Shown here piece by piece: positions 43,651 through 55,300 of a stretch of DNA of 64,000 nt; the first letter of the stretch is position 1; every line of letters starts with the position of its first letter. The position numbers were made by a program, and so were the translations under genes. This DNA is from Phycisphaerales bacterium UBA1161 (lineage in GTDB: Bacteria > Planctomycetota > Phycisphaerae > Tepidisphaerales > Tepidisphaeraceae), in assembly GCA_002311745.1 (NCBI GenBank), contig DBZL01000071.1, positions 207 to 64,206 on the forward strand, read 5' to 3'. Under the pieces are notes generated by a model. The model searched no databases. It saw only the letters and a program-made list of their open reading frames with translations, and was not told the DNA's origin.

Positions 43651-45420
43651 GTGGATCGCTTCGACATCGATCAGATCGTCCAGCCGCCGACGGCGGCCTG
43701 GGAGGCGCGCCGGGATTTGGCGCGGGTGTGGCTCGAAATGCCCGCGGAGCAGGTCGCCATCCGATTCTCGGGCCTGGGCGCGGCGCATTGGGCGATGGTT
43801 CAGAGCTCGCTTCGACAATTCCCGCCGTCGGACGCGGATGGACCGATCCGGAACGTCATCCTGAACCGGTTGAGCGAAGAGGCCCCCTCGCCCGGCGTTC
43901 TCCTTGCCGGGATGCTCTTTTTCTTCCCGCATGAATGGCCGCAGTTTTGGGAATTGGATGAGATCCCGGGATGGCTGATCGGTCATTATTTGGCCTACAT
44001 GCTGCAGACGCCGGCCGTTCTACACGGTCACGGTCAGGCTGAAAAACTCGTGCGGTTCATGGAGGATTGGTTCGGCTATCTCTTGCGGCAGATCGAAACC
44101 AACCCCTGCTCCAAGGCGTGGCAAGACGTCGCGCGATACGCCGTGTGCACGCAATTTCTCAAATCATATTTCACGATGGCGAATCTACGGAAGCTGATGA
44201 CCACGCGGGCGAGGATTCTGGAATACGCCCTCGCGGCGGAAGGATCGGTCCTGGACTTTCAATTCTCGCCGGCTGGGCGCAGCGGCAGACTGCGCGTGGG
44301 CGTCCTGGCGATTCACTTCGGACCATCACCGGAAACGCGAGCGACGTTGCCCGCGTACCTGTACCTCGACCGCGGCCGATTCGAACTCATCCTTCTTTCG
44401 ATACTGGAAACAAAGCATCCGGTGGAAAAATTCTGCGCCGCCCAGGCGAATCGTTTCATGGTTTTGCCGCCCGAATTGGCGCAGCGGGTGTCCGCCATCC
44501 GCGCTCTGGACCTGGACATCCTGCTGATAGGCACGAACGTGACGGCGGCGAACAATGACATCACGGACCTGGCCGTCCATCGACTGGCGCGCGTCCAGGT
44601 GGCAGGCATCTCGTCGTGCGTCACCACCGGGATGCGCAACGTGGATTGGCACCTTTCCGGCACGTACGTCGAACCGATCCAGGAAGTCCAGTCGCATTAC
44701 ACGGAACGGCTGCTTCTAATCGATGGCACCGGGCACTGCTACGACTTTGCCGGCGAAGCGGCCGGCGCGCAGGGCCCGCCCCCGTCGCGTGAAGAATTGG
44801 GCATTCCCAAGGATGCGATCGTCTTCGTTTCCGGCGCCAACGGCTACAAGGTCATTCCGGAGCTGCAGGACGTTTGGACGCAAATCCTGGCGGCCGTCCC
44901 CCACTCACGTCTCCTGTTGCATCCGGTCAATCCGTATTGGGGCTTCCAGCAAGCCGTCCAGGCGTTTTTGCAGCGAATGAAGCAGGCCTTGGCACGCCAC
45001 GGGGTGGAAGCCCAGCGACTGCTGGCATTCGAGCCCACCCCGACGCGACAGCAGACGATACAGCGGTCGCGGCTGGCCGACATCTACCTCGATTCCTTTC
45101 CGTACTCCGGTGCATCGACGCTGCTGGACGGCCTGCTCCTGGGTCTGCCGCCGGTGGTCATGAACGGCTGCCATTTCCGCTCGCTCATGGGCGCGGGTTT
45201 CATGCGCGAACTGCAAATGCAGGAGCTGATCGCCGACAACGCGCAGAGTTATATCCAACTTGCGGTGAAATTGGCCACGGATGCCACGTATCGCGCCTCC
45301 ATCGGGCAAAGGATTTCCACGGCGATGTCGGCCGGTCCGCGATTTCTGGATGCGCGGGATTATGCGCGGCAGATCGGCGACGCTCTGGTGCGAGCGTGGG
45401 AAGCACGTGAGAACGGCTGA
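43651..45420 (+). CDS. GT41 glycosyltransferase (SPINDLY/O-GlcNAc transferase-like C-terminal domain)
   Basis: 589 residues from GTG 43651. The C-terminal part (from about 210) shows GT41 marks: RLRVGVLAIHFGPSPET, LDLDILLIGTNV, a nucleotide-sugar-binding part GIPKDAIVFVSGANGYKVIPELQDVW, and DIYLDSFPYSGASTLLDGLLLGLPPVVMNG. The N-terminal 200 residues are helical but show no clear TPR repeats, unlike eukaryotic OGT. It would move a sugar (GlcNAc or another) to protein or glycan. Downstream lies a remnant of the same family's C-terminus. Confidence 0.75.
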   Translation: MDRFDIDQIVQPPTAAWEARRDLARVWLEMPAEQVAIRFSGLGAAHWAMVQSSLRQFPPSDADGPIRNVILNRLSEEAPSPGVLLAGMLFFFPHEWPQFWELDEIPGWLIGHYLAYMLQTPAVLHGHGQAEKLVRFMEDWFGYLLRQIETNPCSKAWQDVARYAVCTQFLKSYFTMANLRKLMTTRARILEYALAAEGSVLDFQFSPAGRSGRLRVGVLAIHFGPSPETRATLPAYLYLDRGRFELILLSILETKHPVEKFCAAQANRFMVLPPELAQRVSAIRALDLDILLIGTNVTAANNDITDLAVHRLARVQVAGISSCVTTGMRNVDWHLSGTYVEPIQEVQSHYTERLLLIDGTGHCYDFAGEAAGAQGPPPSREELGIPKDAIVFVSGANGYKVIPELQDVWTQILAAVPHSRLLLHPVNPYWGFQQAVQAFLQRMKQALARHGVEAQRLLAFEPTPTRQQTIQRSRLADIYLDSFPYSGASTLLDGLLLGLPPVVMNGCHFRSLMGAGFMRELQMQELIADNAQSYIQLAVKLATDATYRASIGQRISTAMSAGPRFLDARDYARQIGDALVRAWEARENG

Positions 45421-45523
45421 GATGTGATTCAGGCGATGCGCCGTAGAATCGTATCGCGGCGGGCAATTGGGGCGCTGCGTCCCGCGTTTTCTGCTCCCCC
45501 GAGCTAACCGTCACGGGGGACAA

Positions 45524-45545
45524 AGGAGACCTCGGTGAGTCTCGC
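45524..45545 (+). repeat. 22-nt direct repeat, copy b
   Basis: aggagacctcGgtgagTctCgc, 19/22 to the copy at 43559-43580, 1,965 nt away. As with copy a, a gene 3' remnant starts right after it. Confidence 0.6.
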
Positions 45546-45836
45546 GGAGTTGATGGAGCTGGACGGCGTCGTTGGGCCGGCGATGGAGGAAATGGCGCTG
45601 GCGCGGCGATGGCGCGAGAGTTGAAGATGCCGGAGCTGATCGCCGACAGTCCGCAGGCGTACGTGGATTTGGCTCTCAAGCTGGCGACCGATGCCGCACA
45701 CCGCGCGGGGGTCAAGCAAAAGTTGGCCGCGGCGATGGCGGGCGGTCCGCGATTTTTAGATGCACGGGATTATGCGCGGCAGATCGGCGAGGCGCTGCAG
45801 CGGGCGTGGAAATCTTACGTCGATCGTTGCGGATGA
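45546..45836 (+). pseudogene. Remnant of a GT41 gene 3' end
   Basis: From ATG 45609 the frame reads MARELKMPELIADSPQAYVDL .. GPRFLDARDYARQIGEALQRAW, lined up with the last 70 residues of the GT41 protein (MRELQMQELIADNAQSYIQL .. GPRFLDARDYARQIGDALVRAW). Weaker similarity (ELDGVVGPAM against LLDGLLLGLPPVVM) continues upstream in another frame, so there is at least one frameshift. Its last 22 nt overlap the convergent DUF1802 gene. Confidence 0.75.
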
Positions 45837-46392
45837 CCGGAGGCGTGCGCGAGGATCGCTTGTCGGCGGGTTTGGTATTCCGCGTCGCTTAGGACGGCGG
45901 CGGCGTCTTGGATGGCGGCCGGTTGCTCCAGCGGCACCCAGCTCTTGCAGCCGGCGTAGGCGGGAGTGTTGTCGATCGTCACCGCCTCGCGCAGGCGATA
46001 GGCGCGCACCAAGAGCAAATACAGCGGATTCTCGGGGCGATAGTTGAAACGCATGTCGATCAGCGGCTTGGCCCAGATGTGCTGATCGTCCAAGCGGTCC
46101 ATCACGCGGCGATCGGCGACTTGGACGATGTCCGTAATCTCGCCGGCCAGCGATAGCGTCACCCGGCTGGGCTCGGCGGAAACTTCTGCCGCCTGAGCCG
46201 GGGCTTTGAGCATCGCGGCGTTTTGATGCACGTACGTCGGGAACAGCAGGAAGCGGCGGTGCTCGATCTCAAATTCACCGGCCGATTCGTAGATGCCGCC
46301 TTTGCGAAGCAGGATGATCTGCCGGCCCGCCGCCAGCGCATCGCACACCGCCTGCCATTCTTTGAGAGCCACTGGCAGCGTGTCGGGCAGCA

Positions 46393-46393
<1 letters not shown>
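45815..46393 (-). CDS. DUF1802 family protein
   Basis: 192 residues from ATG 46393, overlapping the obg stop (TAATG). LPVALKEWQAVCDALAAGRQIILLRKGGIYESAGEFEIEHRRFLLFPTYVHQ is the DUF1802 head; HIWAKPLIDMRFNYRPENPLYLLLVRAYRL the middle. Function unknown. Translational coupling to obg suggests shared expression. Confidence 0.85.
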
Positions 46394-47678
<1,285 letters not shown>

Positions 47679-47699
47679 AAATCACCTTTTTTGCGTCGC

Positions 47700-48320
47700 T
47701 CAACGCATCACGTAATGGGAATCCTGCTCGATCAGTTCGGCATCGTCGGCGCGCTGGGGATCGCCGTTGAGATGGTAGGTCAATTGAAGGACCTTGTGCA
47801 GGATGACGTCCTGGTCGCCGACCTTGACGGTGGCCGATTCGCCCCAGAATCCGGCAACGAAGATGGAGAAGGTTCCCATGCGTGGGTTGGGTTCGGGCCA
47901 GATGGCCACGCCGTCGCGCGATTGGTCTTCACCCTGGCGGAGCGGGCCGCTGATCTCGTTGGCGTTCTGCAGATACTTGATGTGCTCGCGGTCCTTGACG
48001 GCGTCGAACACCGCGGGCTTGATGTTGTCGTCGCTGCGGATCAGGTTCCCATCCCCCGTCAGCAGGTCGAAGGAGGGATAGAACAGGATTTTGTCCCGGT
48101 CGGTGCTGTTGGTGACGTGGTAGGTCACGTACCAGTAGGCATGCGGGGCTTCGTCCCCGGGGGCTTGCACGATGATGCGCCTGGGCTTGGCATGCTCGAA
48201 GGTCAGTTCCCAGGAGACGGGGTAGGGGCTGGGCTGGGGATAGTCGCCGCGTAGAGGCGGACCCAGGGTCAGCAAAAGGGCAATGCCGGCCAGCGGCACC
48301 AGGAAGGTCGGTCGAATCAT
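47700..48320 (-). CDS. Exported protein of unknown function
   Basis: 206 residues from ATG 48320 with a signal peptide ([25 protein letters not shown]). The mature part is beta-rich: [57 protein letters not shown] and later [31 protein letters not shown], like a sandwich domain. No enzyme motif. Just upstream of rpmA on the same strand. Confidence 0.7.
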   Translation of the reverse strand: MIRPTFLVPLAGIALLLTLGPPLRGDYPQPSPYPVSWELTFEHAKPRRIIVQAPGDEAPHAYWYVTYHVTNSTDRDKILFYPSFDLLTGDGNLIRSDDNIKPAVFDAVKDREHIKYLQNANEISGPLRQGEDQSRDGVAIWPEPNPRMGTFSIFVAGFWGESATVKVGDQDVILHKVLQLTYHLNGDPQRADDAELIEQDSHYVMR

Positions 48321-48395
48321 GGCGGGAGTCTCCGCGGCAGCCGGCGGAAAAAGGCGATTTCCTGTTCCCGCACGGCCGGGTTATTCTTATCCCCG

Positions 48396-49349
48396 GTGGC
48401 AAGGTTGTCAAATCCAAGCACGTCCGATGCGGCGCAGCCGCAGATCGTCTGCCGCTTGGCCGCACCGTCGGAGTGGCAGCGGGCCACGGCGATGATTCTG
48501 GGCTCGGCGGGCCGGGTAGGTTCGCCCTCGCAGGTGGTCGAGTTCCTGGCCTATGCCGCACAGCGGCACATCAACGTCGCCGAGACTTGGGTTGCCGAAA
48601 TCGATGGAAGGATCACCTGGGCGGCGTTGCCGGTGCTCAGCCCGGGCCGGACCGCCCTGCTGTTCACTTCCGCGGAGCTGGCCGAGCCGGATGAGGCCGC
48701 CGGGCAATTGATCCAGCACCTTTGCCATTATTTGGCGCAGCGCCAAGTGCACCTGGCCCAGGTGCTGATCGATCCGACGCGCAGCGCCGCCCGGCAATTT
48801 TTCGCGGATCACGGCTTTAGGGAGATGGCCGAGCTGGTTTATTTGCAGGGATCGGCCCCGCGCTCGGCACCGCCGGCGACATTGCCGCCGATGGTGCGCT
48901 GGGAAACCTATCATGCGGCGACGCACGGCCTATTTGCCCGTGGGACCCTGGCCACCTATCAGGGCAGCCTAGATTGCCCGGCCCTGACGGGCCTGCGCGA
49001 CATCGAGGATGTCATCCTGGGGCACAAGGCGACCGGAGAATTCGACCCGCAGCTTTGGCGGGCGCTGTGCCAGGAGGATCAGCCGCTGGGCATTTTGCTG
49101 CTCAGCCGCATTCCCGCAGCCGATGCCCTGGAGTTGGTTTATCTGGGTCTTGCCTCGCCGGCGCGCGGGCGCGGGCTGGGTGACGTGCTGATGCAGGAAG
49201 CGATGCACCTGGTGGTGGCTCAGGGCCGGCGGCGGCTGACCCTGGCGGTGGATGCGATCAACGTGCCGGCGCTGAAGCTCTATTACCGGTTTGGCTTGCA
49301 GCGTCTGACCTCCAAGGCGGCGCTGATCCGCGACCTGCGGCGAAATTGA
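48396..49349 (+). CDS. GNAT-family N-acetyltransferase
   Basis: 317 residues from GTG 48396. The C-terminal GNAT half has the CoA loop LVYLGLASPARGRGLGDVLMQEAMHLV and the end DAINVPALKLYYRFGLQRL. The N-terminal half is a weaker GNAT-like copy (AGQLIQHLCHYLAQRQVHLAQVLIDPTRSAARQFFADHGFREM), so it is a double-GNAT protein, as in mycothiol synthase-like enzymes. Substrate unknown. It is the last gene before the dnaA region. Confidence 0.75.
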   Translation: MARLSNPSTSDAAQPQIVCRLAAPSEWQRATAMILGSAGRVGSPSQVVEFLAYAAQRHINVAETWVAEIDGRITWAALPVLSPGRTALLFTSAELAEPDEAAGQLIQHLCHYLAQRQVHLAQVLIDPTRSAARQFFADHGFREMAELVYLQGSAPRSAPPATLPPMVRWETYHAATHGLFARGTLATYQGSLDCPALTGLRDIEDVILGHKATGEFDPQLWRALCQEDQPLGILLLSRIPAADALELVYLGLASPARGRGLGDVLMQEAMHLVVAQGRRRLTLAVDAINVPALKLYYRFGLQRLTSKAALIRDLRRN

Positions 49350-49769
49350 GCCAACTGCCGTCGTGGATGGGTTGTCCACATATTTTCCACGCGTCCGATA
49401 AAAATGTGGATGGCAGGTAGAAAAAAAGTTTCTGCGCTCGGACACGTCTGCTGGCGCCTATTGTTACGCGCCTGTGCAAGGAAAATCCGTTAAAGTTCTT
49501 CTTGCCAGCAAAGTCTTCCCAGTCTATTTTCTATCGCTTCAGGGATGATTAGGGCGGCGTGAAGCCGGGCGCAGGAATGCTCGACAAAGTCCGGCCACGC
49601 GGGCAGCGGTGCCTTCGGGGATGAGGGGTCAAATCCGTCTCCCCGACCATCACGTCACGGAAGCGATTCATACACGGAAGGCGATTGTGGGCAGGAGGCC
49701 CGACTGTTTCGGGGAAAGCGCCCCATTTGTGTCCAGGGAGCGGGGCGGCTTTGCAGGGAAGGAGCAGGC
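49350..49769 (+). other. oriC: Non-coding region before dnaA; possible replication origin
   Basis: 420 nt. Three DnaA-box-like 9-mers stand within 45 nt: TTGTCCACA (49372-49380, one mismatch to TTATCCACA), TTTTCCACG (49383-49391), and CCATCCACA on the other strand (49405-49413). Short AT-rich patches follow. GAAGGAG before GTG 49770 is the ribosome site of dnaA. The low box count makes the origin call tentative. Confidence 0.45.
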
Positions 49770-51320
49770 GTGAGTTGCATCAGCGCACACGATCCGCAGT
49801 TGGCCCGTCTGGCCAACGCGATCGCTCAACGAGTCGGACAACAACGGTTCCATGTCTGGTTCAACAATTCAACGCGATTGGACCTGAAGCAGGACGGGCT
49901 GGAGATCGCCGTTCCCAACGACTTCATCAGCGAGTGGATCGGCAAGAATTTCAGCCGGCCGATCCAGGAGGCGGCGCACGAGGTTCTGGGCTGCTCGCTG
50001 TCGGTGCGTTTCAGCGTGGTTCCGCAACTGTTCGAGGTGGGCACGCAGGAGCCGGGCGACAAACCCGCCGACGCCAAGGCGAAACACAAATCCGCGGCGC
50101 AGCCGGGCAACGGCAACGGAGAGGCCCAGGCCGCTACCGCCGTCGCCGCCGAGACCCTCAGCGCCGCCGCCGCCGCCGCCGCCACTCTGGAGAGGCTCGC
50201 GGTGATCCCCCCGCCGGCGCGGCGAGCGCCGGCCGCCGACGCCGAACCGGCCGCCGCTCAGCGCCTGCGCCTGCGCCATGACATCGAGACGTTCGTCGTC
50301 GGCCAGAGCAATCAACTGGCCTACAACGCCGCCCTTTACGTCGCCGAGTTCCCCGGGGCCCAGTACAACCCGCTGTTCATCCACGGCGGCTGCGGACTGG
50401 GCAAAACCCATCTGCTCCAGGGCTTGTGCAGGCGATTCCTCCAGCACCACCCGACCAAACGCTGGAGCTATCTGACCGGCGAAGAATTCACCAACGAATT
50501 TCTGACCGCCTTGCGCGCCAGCAAGCTCGACTCGTTCCGCCGCAAAATGCGCGACCTGGATCTGCTCATCATCGACGACGTGCACTTTCTGGGCGGCAAG
50601 AAGGCGACGCAGGAAGAGTTCCTGCACACCTTCAACGCCATCGAGGCCATGGGCCGGCAGGTGGTCATGGCCAGCGACAACCACCCCAAGATGATCGAGG
50701 AATTCGGCGAATCGCTGATCAACCGCTTCGTCAGCGGGATGGTGGTGCGGATCGATCCGCCGAATTTCATCACCCGCTGCGAAATCCTGCGCGGCCTGTC
50801 GCACCGCTCGAGCCTGGGCCTGGGCGAGGAGGTGATCGGCTGGGTGGCGCGGCGCGTCACCCAGAACGTGCGCGAGCTGGAAGGCGCCATCACGCGAATC
50901 GCGGCGCACGTGAAGCTCACCGGCGGCACGGCGGACGTGGCGATGGCGCAGGCCGCCCTGGGCGACCTGGATCGCCAACTGGTCGCGCCCGTCCGCCCCG
51001 AGTCCGTCCTGCAAAGCGTCTGCGAGTATTTCGGCCTGGAATCCAAGGACCTGATGTCCGGCCGACGCCAGCGCACCATCAGCCTGGCCCGCAGCGTGGC
51101 CATGTTCCTGGTGCGCAAGACGGCCAAATTGAGCTTCCCCGAGATCGGCATGCGCATGGGCAAGCGGAATCACAGCACGGTGATCAGCGCCTGCCGGCGG
51201 ATCGAGCGGGCCGTGCAGCGCAACGAGCCGCTGGTCTGGACCAGCCACATCGGCGAGCGTCAGGAAGAGGCCAGCGAGCTGCTGCAGCGCCTCGAGGAAC
51301 ACAGCCGCTCACGAGCGTGA
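49770..51320 (+). CDS. dnaA: Chromosomal replication initiator DnaA
   Basis: 516 residues from GTG 49770. Domain I (1-85) with FHVWFNNSTRLDL, an Ala/Pro-rich domain II to about 165, the AAA+ domain with Walker A IHGGCGLGKTHLLQ and Walker B LLIIDDVHFLGGK, and domain IV with KLSFPEIGMRMGKRNHSTVISACRRIE for box binding. It starts replication at oriC. dnaN does not follow, unlike in most bacteria. Long domain II for the family. Confidence 0.97.
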   Translation: MSCISAHDPQLARLANAIAQRVGQQRFHVWFNNSTRLDLKQDGLEIAVPNDFISEWIGKNFSRPIQEAAHEVLGCSLSVRFSVVPQLFEVGTQEPGDKPADAKAKHKSAAQPGNGNGEAQAATAVAAETLSAAAAAAATLERLAVIPPPARRAPAADAEPAAAQRLRLRHDIETFVVGQSNQLAYNAALYVAEFPGAQYNPLFIHGGCGLGKTHLLQGLCRRFLQHHPTKRWSYLTGEEFTNEFLTALRASKLDSFRRKMRDLDLLIIDDVHFLGGKKATQEEFLHTFNAIEAMGRQVVMASDNHPKMIEEFGESLINRFVSGMVVRIDPPNFITRCEILRGLSHRSSLGLGEEVIGWVARRVTQNVRELEGAITRIAAHVKLTGGTADVAMAQAALGDLDRQLVAPVRPESVLQSVCEYFGLESKDLMSGRRQRTISLARSVAMFLVRKTAKLSFPEIGMRMGKRNHSTVISACRRIERAVQRNEPLVWTSHIGERQEEASELLQRLEEHSRSRA

Positions 51321-51323
51321 GCG

Positions 51324-51415
51324 GCAATGACGAATGACGAATGAAGAATGAAGAAAAGGCCAATTGTGCCGCTTCGTCATTCGTCATTCGTCATTATTCA
51401 TTCGTCATTTCGTTA
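51324..51415. repeat. Heptamer repeats forming an imperfect inverted pair
   Basis: Units of atgacga and atgaaga (51327-51352) face cgtcatt units (51376-51412), 7-nt period on both arms, so the whole can fold back. It lies between convergent dnaA and the LysM gene and may end both transcripts. Confidence 0.65.
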
Positions 51416-52306
51416 TTTGCTCGGCGGTTCGGGCAGCTTCAAAATCCATCCCACTTTCAGGCGGTTCTCATCCGCGCCGATCAGGGCGCGGTTCAGTTCG
51501 TACAGATTGTCCTTCATCGCCGGCTTGCCGTAGAGCTTGACGGCGATGGCTTCCAGCGAGTCGCCGGACACCACCTGGTATTGCGTGGCGGGATCGATCT
51601 TGTCGCCGCTTGACGCGGCGGAACTGCTCTGGGCGTCGCCCAGCGGCGGAATCGTCAGGACGGTGCCGACTTTCAGGTGCTTGGGGTCGACGTTGGGGTT
51701 GGCCGCGATGATCTTGGTGTAATACTTGGAATCGCCATAGACCGCGGCGGAGATGGTCCAGAAGCTCTCGCCCGAAGCGACCACGTGGGTCCGCGGCGCG
51801 TCCTGGGCCGCGCCCGCGGCGGCCGGCGGAGTCACCAGCGAGTCATCGTCCGGACGGGTGGCCGGGGCGTTGTCGATCAGCGCCGGATGCGCCTCCGGGC
51901 CCAGCGCCGCCGGGCGACGCACGGGCGATCCGTCGACGCTGGCAATCGGCGGCGTGACGGTGCGCTGGGGCGCGGCGGCCGAGAGCTGCGTGCCGCCGCT
52001 GCGCAGCGCATCATTCCAGTCGAACTTGGGATTGGCCGAGGCCGACGGCTGCGTGGCGGGATTGCCGCCCTCGGGCGCCGGGGACTCGGCGGGGTTGGAC
52101 GGCTTGGCCGAGGCATCGCCCGTTTCCATCGAGCCGGATTCACCCTTGGGGTTTGGCGCGGCGCCGTTGTCGCTGGATGCGGTTGGGTTGGCGACGCCTG
52201 CGATCTGGCCGCTACCGCCGCCGCGAGAAAGGACGATCAGGTAAACGGTCAGGGTAACCAGCAGGATGGCGGCGATGGTTAATCCGAATTTCACGTCCTT
52301 GCGCAT
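51413..52306 (-). CDS. Membrane-anchored protein with two LysM domains
   Basis: 297 residues. One membrane helix (FGLTIAAILLVTLTVYLIVL), a long Ala/Pro/Ser-rich linker (about 35-170), then two LysM domains: THVVASGESFWTISAAVYGDSKYYTKII to TVLTIPP, and YQVVSGDSLEAIAVKLYGKPAMKDNLY to WILKLP. LysM binds peptidoglycan; the linker would span the periplasm. No catalytic domain. On the same strand, before it, lies secDF. Confidence 0.85.
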   Translation of the reverse strand: MRKDVKFGLTIAAILLVTLTVYLIVLSRGGGSGQIAGVANPTASSDNGAAPNPKGESGSMETGDASAKPSNPAESPAPEGGNPATQPSASANPKFDWNDALRSGGTQLSAAAPQRTVTPPIASVDGSPVRRPAALGPEAHPALIDNAPATRPDDDSLVTPPAAAGAAQDAPRTHVVASGESFWTISAAVYGDSKYYTKIIAANPNVDPKHLKVGTVLTIPPLGDAQSSSAASSGDKIDPATQYQVVSGDSLEAIAVKLYGKPAMKDNLYELNRALIGADENRLKVGWILKLPEPPSK

Positions 52307-52342
52307 AGGTGGGACTCCTTTCCCGACGGATCAGCGGACTTG

Positions 52343-55300
52343 TCAGCCGGGCACGCGTTGCAATTGTCCGACGGCCGGACGCACGACGCCGGGCGCTTGT
52401 TTCTCGCGGCCCCACAGAAGCAGGGGTGCCGCTATCGCCACCGACGAGTACGTTCCCACCAATATGCCAACCAGAAGCACGAATGTAAAGCCGTGGATAC
52501 CCGGTCCGCCCAGGAAATACATGAACGAGACGGTCACGATGCTCGTCCCGCAGGTCAGGATCGTGCGCGACAGGGTCTGGTTGATGGCGTCGTTGATCAC
52601 CTTGCGGTCCAGGTGGCCGTATTTGCCGCGGTTTTCGCGGATGCGGTCGAACACCACGATGGTGTCGATCATCGAATAGCTCATGATGGTGAGGATGCCG
52701 GCGACGACCGTCAGGTTGATGCGGAACGGCTCGACCTGAAGGAAGTTATGATGCCAGTAATCGGAGATGTAATGGGCAAAGCCCATCGCCGCCAGGGTGA
52801 AAACCGTGTCGTGGATCAGGGCGATCACCGTGGCCGTGCCGTATTTCAGATTACCGAACCGCGCCCAGATGTAGACCATGATGGCGGCGATGGAGAAAGT
52901 CAGGGCCAAAAAGGCGGCGCGCTGCATCTCGCCGGCCACTTGCGGGTCGAAATTGATCTCCTTTTCCAGGGAGGGGGGGCTGCTGATGGCCTGTTTGGTC
53001 AACTTCCACAGCGGCGCGGCCAAGTCATCGGACCATTTGCTTTCATCGGCGGCAAAGGAGACGGATGGGTTCCAGGCGACGATGAGGGCGAAATCGGTCG
53101 GCTTGTCCGCGCCGCCGGGGGCCTGCACGCGGTAATCGATGGCGGCGGCGCCGGCTTCGCCCGCCGAAGCCGACAGCCGCTCGCTGTCCAGGCGCTGGCG
53201 AATCTGCTCGGGCGAAAGCGGCGGTGATAGATGGCGCAGGACGATGGCCAGGCCGCCGACGTGCTCGGCGGCCACCGGCGGGGTAAAGCCGTCCACGGAA
53301 AACGCCGGATCAATGATGGGCACGACGGTCTTCTGGCGCGCCGCCGCCAGATCCCCCTGGTACTGGTCGAACTGCGAGGCCAACTGAACGTGCAGCCGGC
53401 CCTTCATCGCCTCCAGCACCACCGGCTTGACCGCGGCGCGGTCGACGTTGGGCGTCACCACCTCGTAGTGCAGCTCATCGGTGCCGACGGCCACCACGCT
53501 GGGGCTGGGCAGCGCCTCGGGATGCTGATCGCTGGCCCGGTCGATCAATTGGCGCACGTCTTCCTGCTTCATCGGGTGGTTCAGCTCAAACTGCACGCTG
53601 GTGCCCGAGGCGAACTCGATGTCCATCATCTGGCCCTGACGGACCTTGAGCACGAACAAGACCATGCCCGTCGTGATCATGAGGATGCTGAAGGTGTAGA
53701 AGAACGGCGCCATGCCCATCCAATCCCATTTGGGCTTGAGCAGCCGGTCCCACTTGGGGAACGTCAGCGGGATGCTGCTCAGGTTCTTCATGCCGAACTT
53801 GTCGATCATGACCCCGAAGATCGTCTTGGTGACGTACAGAGCGGTGAAGAGGCTGGCGACGATGCCGATGATCAGCGTCAGCCCGAAGCCCTTGACCTCC
53901 TCCGAGCCGAACAAATAGAGGCACAAGGAGGTGATGATGCTGGTCATGTTGGAGTCGATGATGGCGCTGCGCGCCATGATGTAGCTGTTGCGCAAGGCCA
54001 TGCGGAGGGGCAGGCCCTTGTGCTGTTCCTCGCGCAGGCGCTCGAAGATCAGGACGTTGGCGTCGACGGCGGTGCCGATAGTCAAGACGATGCCGGCGAT
54101 GCTGGGCAAGGTGAAGGTGGCGCTAAACGCCGCCATGGTCCCCAGGATCAGGCCGATGTTCATCACCACGGCCAGGAAAGCGACGAAGCCCGCGACGTAG
54201 TAGTAGCTGACCAGGAAGACCGCCACCACCAGCAGCCCGAATCCGCAGGCCACCAGGCCCTTGTACAGGTTGTCGGCGCCCAAAGTCGGGCCGACCTGCT
54301 GCTCGCTGATCGGCTCGCTGGAAAGCTGAGCGGGCAAGCTGCCGGCGTTGAGCGTGTTGATCAGGTAGTCGGCATCGGCCACGGGGAAGCCCGCCCCGCC
54401 GCCCGCTTCGATGATGCCCGAGCCACCCGTGATGGGTGATTGCAGGCTGGGGGCGCTGATCACCTTGTCATCCAGGACGATGGCCAGGCGGGATCTGGCG
54501 TCCTGGTACTCGCCCCCGCGCCGCCGCGCATACTCGTACCAATAGCTGGTCAGATCGCCGAACAATCGCTTGCCCGCGGCGTTGAACTGGAACCCGATGG
54601 CCCGCCCGCCGTTCGCGTCCGCCGTTGGATACGCGTTCTCCAGGCCCCAATCGCCGCTGGCCTTGGTCAACGACGCCTGCGGTGTCACCAGCACCGGCAT
54701 GTAATACTTGCCGTTCCACTCGTGGGTTTGCTGCGGCTGGCCGGGCCTGTCGAATTCCTCCACCCGGTCCACCTCCATCCAGCGTATGGTGTCGCCCGGC
54801 TGCGGCAGCGGACCCCTGCCTCCAGGCGCCATCCGCACGTACATCGCCTGCAAATCGGCCGGGTTGGCCGTCAGGGTGTCGGCCAGAATGTGATATTCCA
54901 ACACCCCCGAACCTTGCAGCAGCCGCTTCAAATCCGCCGCCCCCGTCACCGCCAGCTTCACCGCGTCGTAATCCTTGAACTGACGCTGCATTTCCCCCAT
55001 CGCCTTCAGCCGCACCGGAAAGTCCCCAAACCTGGCGTTCAGGGCGTCCAGCTTGGCGCGGCCCAGCTTCTGCTGCGACTCGTCCTCGGAATTGGCCTGC
55101 TCCAGGATCGACTCGTACTCCGTGGCCAAGAGGTTGGTCTGTTCAATCTTGGGCTTGAGCTGCTCGTAAGAGACCGTCAGCGGCTGCAGCTTGGCCGCCA
55201 GCACTTCCAGCGGCAGATTCTGCGCATTCTTCTTCAGCACCTGAATCTGATCGAAGGTTTCGGACAACTGGGCGAACAGATTGGCCCGCGTCTGGCTGTC

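Noticed and set aside
49869..51302. A 477-codon minus-strand reading frame opposite dnaA
   Set aside because: It is the antisense shadow of dnaA in GC-rich DNA; it has no recognisable domain, while the plus strand has full DnaA motifs.
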